This document shows, in pieces, positions 1-8,653 of a stretch of DNA of 64,000 nt. Numbering within the stretch: position 1 is the stretch's first letter; each line of letters begins with the position of its first letter. The notes below the pieces were generated by a model. That model had not been told where the DNA came from. It was given only the letters and a program-made list of their open reading frames with translations, and did no database searches. The position numbers and the translations under genes were made by a program. Origin of the DNA: Acuticoccus sp039034015 (GTDB lineage: Bacteria; Pseudomonadota; Alphaproteobacteria; Rhizobiales; Amorphaceae); assembly GCA_039034015.1 (NCBI GenBank), contig JBCCBM010000002.1, forward strand, positions 186,001 through 250,000, read 5' to 3'.

Positions 1-1578
1 CCCTTTGGCACGCGCGAGCCGGCGCCCGTGGGCACGCGCCTCTTCACCCGCGGCGACCGGCGGGTGGATTGTTTTGTCGTCTTATCGGGCAGCATTGCCA
101 TCAAAGACACGGCGCTGAGCGAGGGAGAGACCATCACCACCCACGCGGCCGGCAATTTTACGGGCGAGCTCGACCTTTTTAACGACCGCAAAATCTTGGT
201 GGACGGGGTGATGGCGGAGGATGGCGAGGTTTTGCGCATCACCCGCAACAACCTCCACCGCCTCATGAGCGCGGAGCCGGACATTGGCGAGATCATCACC
301 CGGGCGCTCATCCTGCGGCGCATGGGGCTGATTGAGCAAACCCAAGGGGGCGTTGCCGTCATCGGCGAGCGGCGGGGCGGCGACACCTTGCGCATTGAGC
401 GCTTTTTGCGCCGCAACGCCGTGCCCACAAAGGTCGTCACCAAAGAGAGCGCGGATGGGGCGCGCTGCATCCTCACCCATGAGGCCACAACGTTCCCCCT
501 GGTGCTCGGCGCGGGCGAAGAGGCGCTCACCAACCCCTCCAACAAGGACCTTGCCCTCGCGCTCGGCCTTTATGAGGACCCGCGCCAGGGCGTTTGGGAT
601 GTGGTGGTGGTGGGCGCGGGGCCATCGGGGATGGCAGCGGCGGTTTACGCAGCGTCAGAGGGGCTCAAAACGCTGGTGCTGGAGGCGGAGGCGCCGGGCG
701 GGCAGGCGGCCACAAGCTCCCGCATTGAGAATTATTTGGGCTTTCCCACCGGGATTTCTGGCCAGGCGCTGGCGGGCCGGGCGCAGGTGCAGGCGCAAAA
801 GTTCGGCGCCACCATCTCGGTCCCTGAGACGGTGGAGCGGCTCGACTGTGACAGCCACCCCTACACGCTGCATTTGGGCAGCGGGGCCGTCAAAACCCAC
901 GGCGTGGTGGTGGCAACGGGCGTCGTTTATCGAAAACTCCCCCTGCCGCGCCTTGCCGAATTTGAGGGCAACGGGATCCACTACGCCGCCACCGCCCTTG
1001 AAGGAGATCTATGCCGCAACGAGGAGGTGGCCGTGGTGGGCGGCGGCAACTCGGCCGGCCAAGCGGCGGTGTTTTTGGCGCGCCGGGCCAAGCACGTGCA
1101 CATTCTGATCCGCGGGGAGACGCTGGCGGCCTCCATGTCCGACTATCTGGTGGAGCGGATTGAGGCGTCCGACCACATCACGCTCCACCGCAACACAGAG
1201 GTGTCGGCGCTCCATGGCGGGCGGGCGCTGGAGGCAATCACGTGGAAAAACCGGGTGAGCGGGGCGACCGAACGCCCGCCCGTCACCCACCTTTTCCTGA
1301 TGATTGGCGCAGCGCCCAACACCGATTGGCTGGAGGGCTGCGTGAAGCGCGACGGCAACGGCTTTGTGTGCACCGGCGCAGATGTGGGGGATGCCTGGCC
1401 CCACGCGCGCGCGCCACACCCTCTGGAGACCAGCCAGCCCGGCGTTTTTGCGGTGGGCGACGCGCGCGCGGGGTCGGTCAAGCGCGTTGCCTCTGCGGTG
1501 GGGGAGGGCTCGGTGTGCGTCTCTTCTCTTCACCAGGTGGTGAGTGCGGCCAAGGACGGCCGCTCGCTCACACAATAA
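1..1578 (+). CDS. Cyclic nucleotide-binding domain / thioredoxin reductase-like fusion (5' partial)
   Basis: The reading frame is open to the left edge, so the true start lies outside the window; the first in-frame GTG is at 28. The N-terminal ~110 residues look like a cNMP-binding (Crp-type) domain, with FTRGD and FVVLSGSIAI. After a linker comes a two-dinucleotide-binding flavoprotein of the thioredoxin reductase family: an FAD motif VVVVGAGPSG at about residue 192 (counting from 28), PGGQAATSSRIENYLGFP, a NAD(P)H motif VVGGGNSAGQAAVF at about 336, and a C-terminal FAD contact GVFAVGDARAGSVKRVA. The redox-active CxxC that normally precedes the NADPH domain is not there; the corresponding stretch reads HYAATALEGDLC. 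It may therefore be a regulatory or NAD(P)H:acceptor flavoprotein rather than a true thioredoxin reductase. The 3' end overlaps the convergent RTX gene by 11 bp. Confidence 0.85.
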   Translation, partial: PFGTREPAPVGTRLFTRGDRRVDCFVVLSGSIAIKDTALSEGETITTHAAGNFTGELDLFNDRKILVDGVMAEDGEVLRITRNNLHRLMSAEPDIGEIITRALILRRMGLIEQTQGGVAVIGERRGGDTLRIERFLRRNAVPTKVVTKESADGARCILTHEATTFPLVLGAGEEALTNPSNKDLALALGLYEDPRQGVWDVVVVGAGPSGMAAAVYAASEGLKTLVLEAEAPGGQAATSSRIENYLGFPTGISGQALAGRAQVQAQKFGATISVPETVERLDCDSHPYTLHLGSGAVKTHGVVVATGVVYRKLPLPRLAEFEGNGIHYAATALEGDLCRNEEVAVVGGGNSAGQAAVFLARRAKHVHILIRGETLAASMSDYLVERIEASDHITLHRNTEVSALHGGRALEAITWKNRVSGATERPPVTHLFLMIGAAPNTDWLEGCVKRDGNGFVCTGADVGDAWPHARAPHPLETSQPGVFAVGDARAGSVKRVASAVGEGSVCVSSLHQVVSAAKDGRSLTQ

Positions 1579-2869
1579 AAATGTCGAGGTTGTTTTGGTT
1601 CGACACGTCGTCGATGACGGCAACTGTGGTCTCGACGCCTGACGCATCGCGCCAGACAAGTTCGCCATCGTTGAAGAGGTAGAAGGTGTTGGGGTCGCGC
1701 GAAAGGCCCTCGCCATCGTCAATGTCGACGGGGCCGTTCAAGCCGCCCAAGACGTTGGCGGTAAAAGTTAAGCTGTCATCGGCGGTGTCAAAATCGGTGA
1801 TGCGGGCAAAGGCCGCGAGCTTTTGCCAACGCACCTCATCCTCACCGCTGCCAAGGGTGATGAGGTTGTTGCCGCCGTTCATGCGCACGAGGTCGTCGCC
1901 TGTGCCGGCGGACACGGTGTCGTTGCCGCGGCCGGTGTCGATCACATCGTCACCGCCGTCGCCAAAGATGGTGTCATTGCCGGCGCCGCCGTTGATGGAA
2001 TCGGCGCCGCCCGCCCCTTCGACAAAATCGTTGCCCTGTTGGCCGACCAGGCGGTCGCCGCTGTTGCTGCCCTCGATGATGTCGTCGCCATCTTGGCCCC
2101 GGGCAAGGCCGCGCCCGGCGCCGACAATGAGGTCGTCATCGCCCTGGCCGCCGTTCACCGTGTTTTCGCCGGCACCGCCGTTGAGGGTGTCGTCATCATC
2201 GCCGCCAAAGAGGCGATCATCGCCCGCGCCGCCCAGCATCAGGTCGTTGCCGTTGCCGCCGGACATGTCGTCGTCGCCGTTTTCACCCTCCAGACGATCG
2301 TTGCCGTTGTGGCCTTGGAGGCTATCGTCCCCGTCGCCGCCAAAGAGCGTGTCGCGGCCGGCGCGGCCGAAGATGAGGTCGTTGCCATCGCCGCCGTCAA
2401 AGGCATCGTCCCCGGGGCCGGCGTCCATGGTGTCGTTGCCGCCATCGCCGAGCGCTGCGTCAAAACCCCCTTCGCCAAAAATTTCGTCGTCGCCGGCGCC
2501 GCCTTCCAGGTCGTCATCATCGGCGCCGCCGCGCAGGGTGTCTTGGCCGGCATCACCAAGGAGCGTGTCCTCGCCGTTGCCGCCATCCAAAAAGTCATCA
2601 TCCTCGGCGCCGTCGAAGGCGTCGAACCCTGCGCCGCCGAGCATCACGTCATTGCCCCGGCCGCCGACGGCAATGTCGTCACCGAAGCCGCCAGAGATGT
2701 CATCGTCGCCGTTGCCGCCGAAGAGGTCATCATCGCCATTGTCGCCGAACAGGGTGTCGTCGCCACCGCGGCCCAGCAGCGTGTCGTTGCCGTCAAAACC
2801 TTCGATCAGGTCGTCAAAGGGGGTGCCCTCAAGGCGGTCCGAACGGTTGGTGCCGGGGATGTTGGCCAT
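1568..2869 (-). CDS. RTX (hemolysin-type) Ca2+-binding repeat protein 1
   Basis: 433 aa. From about residue 8 to 335 the protein is almost wholly glycine/aspartate nonapeptides of the GGxGxDxLx type, for example GGDGNDLIFG and GGAGNDTIFGDGGDD. These fold into Ca2+-binding beta-rolls in secreted RTX proteins. The last ~90 residues lack repeats and end in a hydrophobic tail (LDIFIV), as expected of a type I secretion signal; no N-terminal signal peptide is present. The ATG start is preceded by GGAGAG. The C-terminal block (FxxITDFDTADDSLTF...NTFYLF...WRDASGVET) recurs in the next two RTX genes, so the three are paralogues. No catalytic domain is visible. No type I secretion genes lie in the window. 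Confidence 0.9.
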   Translation of the reverse strand: MANIPGTNRSDRLEGTPFDDLIEGFDGNDTLLGRGGDDTLFGDNGDDDLFGGNGDDDISGGFGDDIAVGGRGNDVMLGGAGFDAFDGAEDDDFLDGGNGEDTLLGDAGQDTLRGGADDDDLEGGAGDDEIFGEGGFDAALGDGGNDTMDAGPGDDAFDGGDGNDLIFGRAGRDTLFGGDGDDSLQGHNGNDRLEGENGDDDMSGGNGNDLMLGGAGDDRLFGGDDDDTLNGGAGENTVNGGQGDDDLIVGAGRGLARGQDGDDIIEGSNSGDRLVGQQGNDFVEGAGGADSINGGAGNDTIFGDGGDDVIDTGRGNDTVSAGTGDDLVRMNGGNNLITLGSGEDEVRWQKLAAFARITDFDTADDSLTFTANVLGGLNGPVDIDDGEGLSRDPNTFYLFNDGELVWRDASGVETTVAVIDDVSNQNNLDIFIV

Positions 2870-2954
2870 AAACTCTCCGCAACGCAGGAACGGCGGGCGC
2901 GCGCGCCCGAAGGCGGACTGTTGTCCCCTCCGACTTTAACCGCACTTGAACGGG

Positions 2955-4115
2955 TCAGATGAGGATGGTGAGGGATGCCGGGTCGGACACGCCGTCCAGC
3001 TGGGCGAGCATGGTCTCAACGCCGGCCGCATCGCGCCAAAGGAGGGCGCCGCTGTCAAAGAGATAGAAGGTGTTGTCTTCGCGCGCGGCAAGGTCGCCGT
3101 CCTCCACCACAACGGAAGGTGGGTTGCTAAGGGTTGCCGGCGCGAAGGCGAGGGCGTCGTCCGCGGTGTTAAAGTCGGGGATGTGGGCAAAGGCGTCCAG
3201 CGTCTCTAGGCGGACGGTGTCGCGCCCATCGCCGAGCGTGAGGCGGGCCTCGCCGCCGACGGTCACAGTGTCATCGCCGGTGCCGCCGAAGACGCGGTCG
3301 TTGCCGGCGCCGGTGGTGATTGCGTCGTTGCCCGCATCGCCGAACAAGAGATCGTCGCCCCTCCCGCCGTCGATGGTGTCGTTTCCGGCTTGGCCGCGGA
3401 TGAGGTCGTTCCCGGCGCCGCCGGTGGCACTGTCGTCACCGGTGCCGCCGCGCAGGGTGTCGTTGCCGGCGCCGCCATCCAGCGTGTCGTTGTGGGCATC
3501 GCCTTCAAGGCTGTCGTCGCCCGTGCCGCCGACGAGGAGGTCACGGCCTGTGCCGCCGGTGAGCGTGTCATCGCCGGCGCCGCCGAAGGCTTTGTCGTTG
3601 CCTTGCCCGCCGGTGAGGCTATCGAGCCCCTCGCCGCCGCGCACGATGTCGGCGCCCGCATCTCCGTTGATGTCGTCGTCGCCGTCGTTGCCCTGCATGC
3701 TGTCGGCGCCATCGCCGCCGTGCAGCGTGTCGTCTTGATCATCGCCAAAGAGGGTGTCTTGGCCGCGGCCGCCAAACAGCGTGTCGCGCCCTGGGCCGCC
3801 AGACAGGCGGTCGTCGCCAAGGCTGCCCCGGAGGATGTCCTTGGCGGCGCCGCCCCTGAGGTTGTCGTCACCCGCCCGGCCGAAGAGGCGGTCAAAGCCG
3901 TCGCCACCGTTCATGGAGTCGATTTGCGAGCCGCCATAGAGCCAGTCATCGCCATTGTCGCCGTGGATTACATCCCGGTTCCCACCGCCGCCAAGGATGG
4001 TGTCATCGCCGCCTCGCCCGCGAATAAGGTCTTTTCCGCTGGTGCCGACCAAGAGCTCGTCATCAGCCGTGCCGATGATTTTGAGGCCGTGGAGGCCGAT
4101 TGAGGGTCTTTGCAC
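2955..4115 (-). CDS. RTX Ca2+-binding repeat protein 2
   Basis: 386 aa, starting at a GTG (4115) with only a weak ribosome-binding site, so the start is less certain than for its neighbours. Nonapeptide repeats fill residues ~15-295 (GGRGQDTLFGDDQDD, GGAGNDTLRGGTGDD). The C-terminus carries the paralogue signature also seen in the flanking genes: FAHIPDFNTADDALAF, NTFYLFDSGALLWRDAAGVET and a hydrophobic end (LTILI). It is 85 bp from RTX gene 1 and in the same orientation. It is probably secreted by a type I system encoded elsewhere. Function unknown beyond Ca2+ binding. Confidence 0.88.
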   Translation of the reverse strand: MQRPSIGLHGLKIIGTADDELLVGTSGKDLIRGRGGDDTILGGGGNRDVIHGDNGDDWLYGGSQIDSMNGGDGFDRLFGRAGDDNLRGGAAKDILRGSLGDDRLSGGPGRDTLFGGRGQDTLFGDDQDDTLHGGDGADSMQGNDGDDDINGDAGADIVRGGEGLDSLTGGQGNDKAFGGAGDDTLTGGTGRDLLVGGTGDDSLEGDAHNDTLDGGAGNDTLRGGTGDDSATGGAGNDLIRGQAGNDTIDGGRGDDLLFGDAGNDAITTGAGNDRVFGGTGDDTVTVGGEARLTLGDGRDTVRLETLDAFAHIPDFNTADDALAFAPATLSNPPSVVVEDGDLAAREDNTFYLFDSGALLWRDAAGVETMLAQLDGVSDPASLTILI

Positions 4116-4272
4116 TTTGCTGACCGTTCTCTTGCCGATTCGTTACGGGTGGGACGACGTTCGGCCGGGTTAACCGCTGCCTCAAGTTCGGGCCAAGGGG
4201 TCCGAAGATTTGCGTTCGCATATCAGCGATGCCGGTGTTGAGGGGCGCGGTGCGTGCCCGGTCGCGGCGCGG

Positions 4273-5550
4273 TCAGCCGATGATAAGAACAAGGTCGTCG
4301 AAGCTTGTGACGTCGCGGAGGGTGACGAAATCGGTCTCCACGCCGGCGGCGTCCACCCACGAGATCACGGTGAGTCCGCCGCTTCTCGCGTAGAACGTTT
4401 CGGGGTTGCGGGTGGGGTCGATGCCATCCTCGATGGTGACGGGCCCGGCCGGGTTTCCAAGGGCTTCGGCGCTAAAACTCAAGACGTCTTCGTCCGGGTT
4501 AAAATCCCTCACGGTGGCTCGGGCGTTGATGTTCAGCCAGCGGACAATGTCGGCGCCCTCGCCAAGGGTGATGTCGTGGACGCCGCCCGTGAGGCGCACC
4601 TGATCGTCCCCCGTTCCGGCGAGGATGCGATCGTTGCCGGTGCCGGGGAGGATGACGTCGTCGCCGGCATCGCCGAACAGGCTGTCCTCGGCTTTGCCGC
4701 CGTGGAGCGTGTCGTCCCCGTCGCCGCCTTCCAGCGTGTCGTCGTTGCCTTGGCCGAAAAGCTGGTCGTCCCACGCGTTGCCGGTGATGCGGTCGTTGCC
4801 CGCCTCGCCCCGCGCAAGGAGGCGCCCGCGGCCCCCGTCGATGACATCATCACCCGCGCCGCCGTTGATGGTGTCGGGGCCGCCCCCGCCGTGGAGCGTG
4901 TCGTTGCCGGCGTTGCCGATGAGGCGGTCAACGCCGCTTTGTCCGAAGATTTCATCGTCGCCCGGGCCGCCGCGCAAGGTGTCATCGCCGCGCTGGCCAA
5001 AGAGGCGATCGTTGCCTTCGCCGCCGCGCACGACATCTCCGCCGCCAAAGCCGCGGACGAGATCGTCCCCAAAACCTGCAAAAATCCGGTCCCGCCCGCC
5101 GGCGCCATAAACGGTGTCGTTGCCGGCGCCACCGTCGGCAAAGGTGTCGATGTCGGTGCTGTCGCCGGGGTCGCCGGTGCGGATGAGGTCATTCCCGGAC
5201 CCGCCCCGCAGGATGTCGCGGCCGCTGCCGCCAAAAATCTCGTCATCCATGCGGCTGCCGACGATGCTGTCGTCCCCCTCCTCGCCGTGGAGCGTGCTGG
5301 GGGCACCGTTTTCGGAAACGCTCAGCGTGTCGTTTCCGGTGCCGCCCAAAAAGAGGTTCAACCCGTCGGTCGCAATCAGAAGATCATTGCCAGAGCCGCC
5401 GATGAGCGTGTCGTTGCCCCAGCCGCCGAACACGGTGTCCCGCCCGCGGCCGCTGCGGATGAGGTCGTCGCCCCCGAAGGCTTCGATGAAGTCGGCGACG
5501 GGCGTTCCATCCAGGATGTCGTCGCCACTCGTTCCCAGGATTTTTGCCAT
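4273..5550 (-). CDS. RTX Ca2+-binding repeat protein 3
   Basis: 425 aa from ATG 5550, chosen because GGGGGTGAG sits 5 nt upstream and the protein then begins MAKILGTSGDD, like its paralogues; an upstream in-frame ATG at 5580 is less likely. Residues ~6-335 are RTX nonapeptides (GGRGRDTVFGGWGND-like). The C-terminal block (VRDFNPDEDVLSF, NPETFYARSG, WVDAAGVET, hydrophobic LVLIIG) aligns with RTX 1 and 2. It is the most divergent of the three: more substitutions break the GGxGxD rhythm in the first third. It is probably secreted by a type I route; no enzymatic domain is evident. Confidence 0.88.
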   Translation of the reverse strand: MAKILGTSGDDILDGTPVADFIEAFGGDDLIRSGRGRDTVFGGWGNDTLIGGSGNDLLIATDGLNLFLGGTGNDTLSVSENGAPSTLHGEEGDDSIVGSRMDDEIFGGSGRDILRGGSGNDLIRTGDPGDSTDIDTFADGGAGNDTVYGAGGRDRIFAGFGDDLVRGFGGGDVVRGGEGNDRLFGQRGDDTLRGGPGDDEIFGQSGVDRLIGNAGNDTLHGGGGPDTINGGAGDDVIDGGRGRLLARGEAGNDRITGNAWDDQLFGQGNDDTLEGGDGDDTLHGGKAEDSLFGDAGDDVILPGTGNDRILAGTGDDQVRLTGGVHDITLGEGADIVRWLNINARATVRDFNPDEDVLSFSAEALGNPAGPVTIEDGIDPTRNPETFYARSGGLTVISWVDAAGVETDFVTLRDVTSFDDLVLIIG

Positions 5551-5643
5551 ACTCACCCCCGCGCTGTAGACCGACGTCAACTGTGGGGGTCGCGCGGTTC
5601 AACGAAGATAAGACAAAAGTCCGCTTCTAATCTGGCCGTCCCG

Positions 5644-5699
5644 CCCGCTTCTTATCCCGGCTGCTTCGCCCGCTTCTTATCCCGGCTGCTTCGCCCGCC
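5644..5699. repeat. 25-bp tandem duplication across a gene end
   Basis: A 25-bp unit (cccgcttcttatcccggctg followed by cttcg) occurs twice head to tail at 5644-5668 and 5669-5693, with a further 6-bp start of a third copy. The right-hand copy contains the last codons and the TAA stop of the DUF3775 gene on the minus strand, so the left copy is a duplicated gene end. It lies in the 126-bp gap between RTX gene 3 and the DUF3775 gene. Confidence 0.85.
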
Positions 5700-6129
5700 A
5701 TGCCTCATAGGCATCCAGGCCGTTGGCGAGGTGGCTTGGAAAAATGTCCATCTCAAAGAGGCGATCGCTGGCGGGGCCGGTGGCGTCCTCCTTGGCGAGG
5801 CGGACGGCGGCCTCTAGCTCGACCGGCTCAAAATCGCCGCGGCCGATGAGGGTGAGGGCAATCACCTCGGCCTGCTCGTCAGCGGAGAGGCTGTCGATCA
5901 TGGCGGCGGTCTCGTTCTGCGTTTGGTCGTCGGCGCGCTCCTCGGCAAGCTGGGCGGGGTCCTCTTTGGTGACGGTCGTGGCGCGGTCGAGCTCAAGCTC
6001 CATCTCGGGCGCTGCGGCTTCCGCGTCCGGCACGGGGGCGAGCGCGGCGCGGCCTTTGACGACAATCATGCGAACAAGGTCCACATCAACGTTAAGCTCG
6101 GTGGCGCCGGTGCGTTCGCGCAGGGTCAT
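5677..6129 (-). CDS. DUF3775 domain protein
   Basis: 150 aa from ATG 6129, which has AAAGGACA upstream. A longer in-frame extension exists upstream but has no protein-like composition. The N-terminus MTLRERTGATELNVDVDLVR and the C-terminal region (LSADEQAEVIALTLIGRGDF, then a helix ending DIFPSHLANGLDAYE) fit the DUF3775 family. These are small cytoplasmic proteins common in alphaproteobacteria and of unknown function. The middle (residues ~30-75) is rich in Glu, Asp and Ala and probably disordered. Its 3' end lies in the 25-bp tandem repeat. The start is divergent from the lipoprotein gene, leaving 177 bp for promoters. Confidence 0.8.
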   Translation of the reverse strand: MTLRERTGATELNVDVDLVRMIVVKGRAALAPVPDAEAAAPEMELELDRATTVTKEDPAQLAEERADDQTQNETAAMIDSLSADEQAEVIALTLIGRGDFEPVELEAAVRLAKEDATGPASDRLFEMDIFPSHLANGLDAYEAWRAKQPG

Positions 6130-6306
6130 GGATTGTCCTTTCGGCGGTTTTGTAAGGAAGCGCGAAAGGTTGGAGAAAGTTTCCCTATTTCTCGCTGTGG
6201 CGCGAAGGCCGCAGTGCGGCGATGGCGACACCTGCTTTTGGTTGTTTTGCTGTGGATAAAGCAATCTTCGGTTTATAACGCTTGCGCGTTTGAGTGGAGC
6301 GGACCG

Positions 6307-6969
6307 ATGCGTTTGTTGGGCATGATCCTGTTCGTCACCTGTCTTGCTGGCTGTGTGCAGGCCACTTTGCCATTCAAACGCGCCACCCAGCCGATCCAGT
6401 TTCGCAGTCCCCATCTGGCCGAGGACGTGGCGCCCTACGCGGAAATCGGCGAGCGGATGATTGCCGGACAAGCGTTTATCCGGGTGACGGGCGGCGGTGT
6501 TGCCACGTGCGCCGGCAATGATGCCTGGCTGTTGCCAAAAACGCCGCTCTCGGAGGAGGCGCTGGATATTTGGCGGCGCGGCGACGGGGTCTACACCAAC
6601 AACGTGCAGTCGACGGGGTACAAGGTCACCAAGCGGTCCCGGTGTGATGCGGGCGGCAACTTCATCTTCGAGGGGGTGCCGGCGTTGCCGCACTACGTTT
6701 TTGTCCGTGTGCGGTGGATGGGCCAGTCTGTCGGGTGGGACGAGGGCGAGCTCACCACCCACTGGCTCGTGCGCGAGGTTGACGTGTCGTTTCAATCCGA
6801 GCCGCGGGTGATCTTGTCGAGGAACGAGCGGTTGGGCCGCTTTGTGGTGGGCGTGTCGAGCGGGGCGGCGAGCTTTCAGAACGAGATCGACGCGGTTGGC
6901 GAGTTTGAGAATAAGATCGACACGGTGAAGTTTAATGCGCAACTTCGCGCGGTGGCGAAGTTGTTTTGA
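6307..6969 (+). CDS. Hypothetical lipoprotein
   Basis: 220 aa. The N-terminus MRLLGMILFVTCLAGC is a lipoprotein signal peptide with lipobox LAGC, so the mature protein should be lipid-anchored at Cys16. The start (ATG 6307) has GGAGCGGA just upstream; longer in-frame extensions would bury the signal peptide. The rest is beta-rich, with a pair of cysteines (ATCAGND and RCDAGGNFIFEGVPALPHYVF). The latter resembles the carboxypeptidase-regulatory-like/transthyretin-like fold often seen in exported proteins. I do not recognise a specific family. It is monocistronic, upstream of ffh. Confidence 0.75.
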   Translation: MRLLGMILFVTCLAGCVQATLPFKRATQPIQFRSPHLAEDVAPYAEIGERMIAGQAFIRVTGGGVATCAGNDAWLLPKTPLSEEALDIWRRGDGVYTNNVQSTGYKVTKRSRCDAGGNFIFEGVPALPHYVFVRVRWMGQSVGWDEGELTTHWLVREVDVSFQSEPRVILSRNERLGRFVVGVSSGAASFQNEIDAVGEFENKIDTVKFNAQLRAVAKLF

Positions 6970-7078
6970 GTTTGACCCCAACCGGGAAAGCGCGTAGCTA
7001 ACCGCGTCCGCCCGTCAGCGCGTTGCGCCCACGGGCGCGCTTTGCGTTGCAACGCTGTTGGGAACGGTGGGGTCAAGA

Positions 7079-8653
7079 ATGTTCGACAATCTGTCCGATC
7101 GCCTGTCTGGCATTTTTGACAAACTCACCAAGCGTGGCGCGCTCTCCTCCTCCGATGTGGACCTTGCGCTGCGCGAAGTGCGCCGGGCGCTGTTGGAGGC
7201 CGATGTCGCGCTTCCCGTCACCCGTGAATTCGTTGAAAAGGTGAAGGAAAAGGCCGTCGGCGCCCTGGTCGTCAAATCGGTGACGCCCGGCCAAATGGTC
7301 GTCAAAATCGTCCACGACGAATTGGTGGCGATGCTGGGCGAAACGGCCGAGCCCATTGACCTCAACGCGGCAGCCCCCGTCGCCATCATGATGGTGGGCC
7401 TTCAAGGGTCGGGCAAAACCACCACCAGCGCCAAAATCGGCCGGCGCCTGCAAACCCGCGACAAGCGCAAAGTCTTGATGGCCTCGCTCGACACGCGCCG
7501 CCCTGCCGCGCAAGAACAGCTGCGCGTCCTTGGCGAAGAAAACGCCATCGAAACGCTCAAAATCGTGCCCGGCCAAAGCCCGACGCAAATTGCCGAGCGC
7601 GCCATCACCGCCGCGCGCCTCGGCGGCTATGACGTCGTGATCCTGGACACCGCCGGCCGGACCCACGTGGATGAGCCCCTCATGCACGAAATGGCCGAGA
7701 TCAAGCGGGCCACCAACCCCCATGAAATCCTGCTCGTGGTGGACAGTCTCACCGGCCAGGACGCCGTCAACGTCGCAAAATCGTTCGACGAGCGGGTGGG
7801 GGTGACGGGCACCGTCCTCACCCGGGTGGATGGTGATGGGCGCGGTGGCGCGGCGCTCTCCATGCGCGCCGTCACCGGGAAGCCCATCAAGCTGATTGGT
7901 GTCGGTGAAAAGGCCGATGCGCTGGAAGAGTTTCACCCCGCGCGGGTGGCCGACCGCATCCTCGGCATGGGCGACATTGTCAGCCTGGTTGAAAAAGCCG
8001 CCGAGCATGTGGACGCGGAAAAAGCCCAGGCCATGGCCCAGAAAATGGCCAAAGGCGGCTTTGATCTTGACGATCTGAAAGATCAGCTCGGCCAGATGGA
8101 GAAGATGGGCGGCCTTGGCGGGTTGATGGGCATGATGCCGGGCGTGGGCAAAGCCAAAAAGCAGATGGAAGCCGCCGGCATTGATGACCGCGTGATCAAG
8201 CGCCAGGTCGCCATCATCAACTCCATGACGAAGACCGAGCGCAAAAAGCCCGACCTTTTGAAGGCGAGCCGCAAGAAGCGCGTGGCGGCAGGCTCCGGCA
8301 CGCGGGTGGAGGAGGTGAACAAGCTCCTCAAAATGCACCGGCAGATGGCCGACATGATGAAGGCCATGGGCAAGAAAAAGGGCGGCCTGATGGGCGCGCT
8401 CGGCGGCATGATGGGCGGCGCACCGGGCGGTATGCCTGCGATGCCCGCCGGCGGGATGCCCAACATGGACCCCGCCGAGATGGAAAAGCTTGCCAAGCAA
8501 ATGGGCGGCCTTCCGGGCGCCGGCGCGCCGGGGCTTCCGGGCCTTGGGGGCATGCCGCCGCAGCTTCCGGGGCTTGGCGGTATGCCAGGCCTTCCTGGCT
8601 TGCCGGGTGCGGGGCACGGCAAGGGCAAGCGGCAAAAGGGCAAACGAAAGTGA
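7079..8653 (+). CDS. ffh: Signal recognition particle protein Ffh (SRP54)
   Basis: 524 aa. GTPase of the bacterial signal recognition particle; with 4.5S RNA it binds signal sequences of nascent membrane proteins and docks on FtsY. Visible are the N-domain (MFDNLSDRLSGIFDKL), the G-domain P-loop GLQGSGKTT (~residue 107), DTAGRTHVDE (~190), the TRVDGDGRGG specificity loop, and a Met/Gly-rich M-domain (SGTRVEEVNKLLKMH, then a long GGM/GLPGLGG tail). The start at 7079 is favoured by the family N-terminus and GGTGGGG upstream. Its stop overlaps the next gene (GTGA), so ffh heads a cluster running toward rpsP. Confidence 0.98.
   Translation: MFDNLSDRLSGIFDKLTKRGALSSSDVDLALREVRRALLEADVALPVTREFVEKVKEKAVGALVVKSVTPGQMVVKIVHDELVAMLGETAEPIDLNAAAPVAIMMVGLQGSGKTTTSAKIGRRLQTRDKRKVLMASLDTRRPAAQEQLRVLGEENAIETLKIVPGQSPTQIAERAITAARLGGYDVVILDTAGRTHVDEPLMHEMAEIKRATNPHEILLVVDSLTGQDAVNVAKSFDERVGVTGTVLTRVDGDGRGGAALSMRAVTGKPIKLIGVGEKADALEEFHPARVADRILGMGDIVSLVEKAAEHVDAEKAQAMAQKMAKGGFDLDDLKDQLGQMEKMGGLGGLMGMMPGVGKAKKQMEAAGIDDRVIKRQVAIINSMTKTERKKPDLLKASRKKRVAAGSGTRVEEVNKLLKMHRQMADMMKAMGKKKGGLMGALGGMMGGAPGGMPAMPAGGMPNMDPAEMEKLAKQMGGLPGAGAPGLPGLGGMPPQLPGLGGMPGLPGLPGAGHGKGKRQKGKRK

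Noticed and set aside
28..30. GTG at 28 as the true start of the cNMP/TrxR-like gene.
   Set aside because: The frame is open to the left edge (reading PFGTREPAP) and the cNMP domain is incomplete at its N-terminus, so the gene most likely starts outside the window.
1686..5817. Very long open frames on the plus strand opposite the three RTX genes (up to 535 codons).
   Set aside because: They arise because repetitive Gly/Asp codons (GGC, GAC, GAT) give no stops on the complement. The translated products are Pro/Ser- or Ala/Val-rich and mirror the RTX repeat periodicity.
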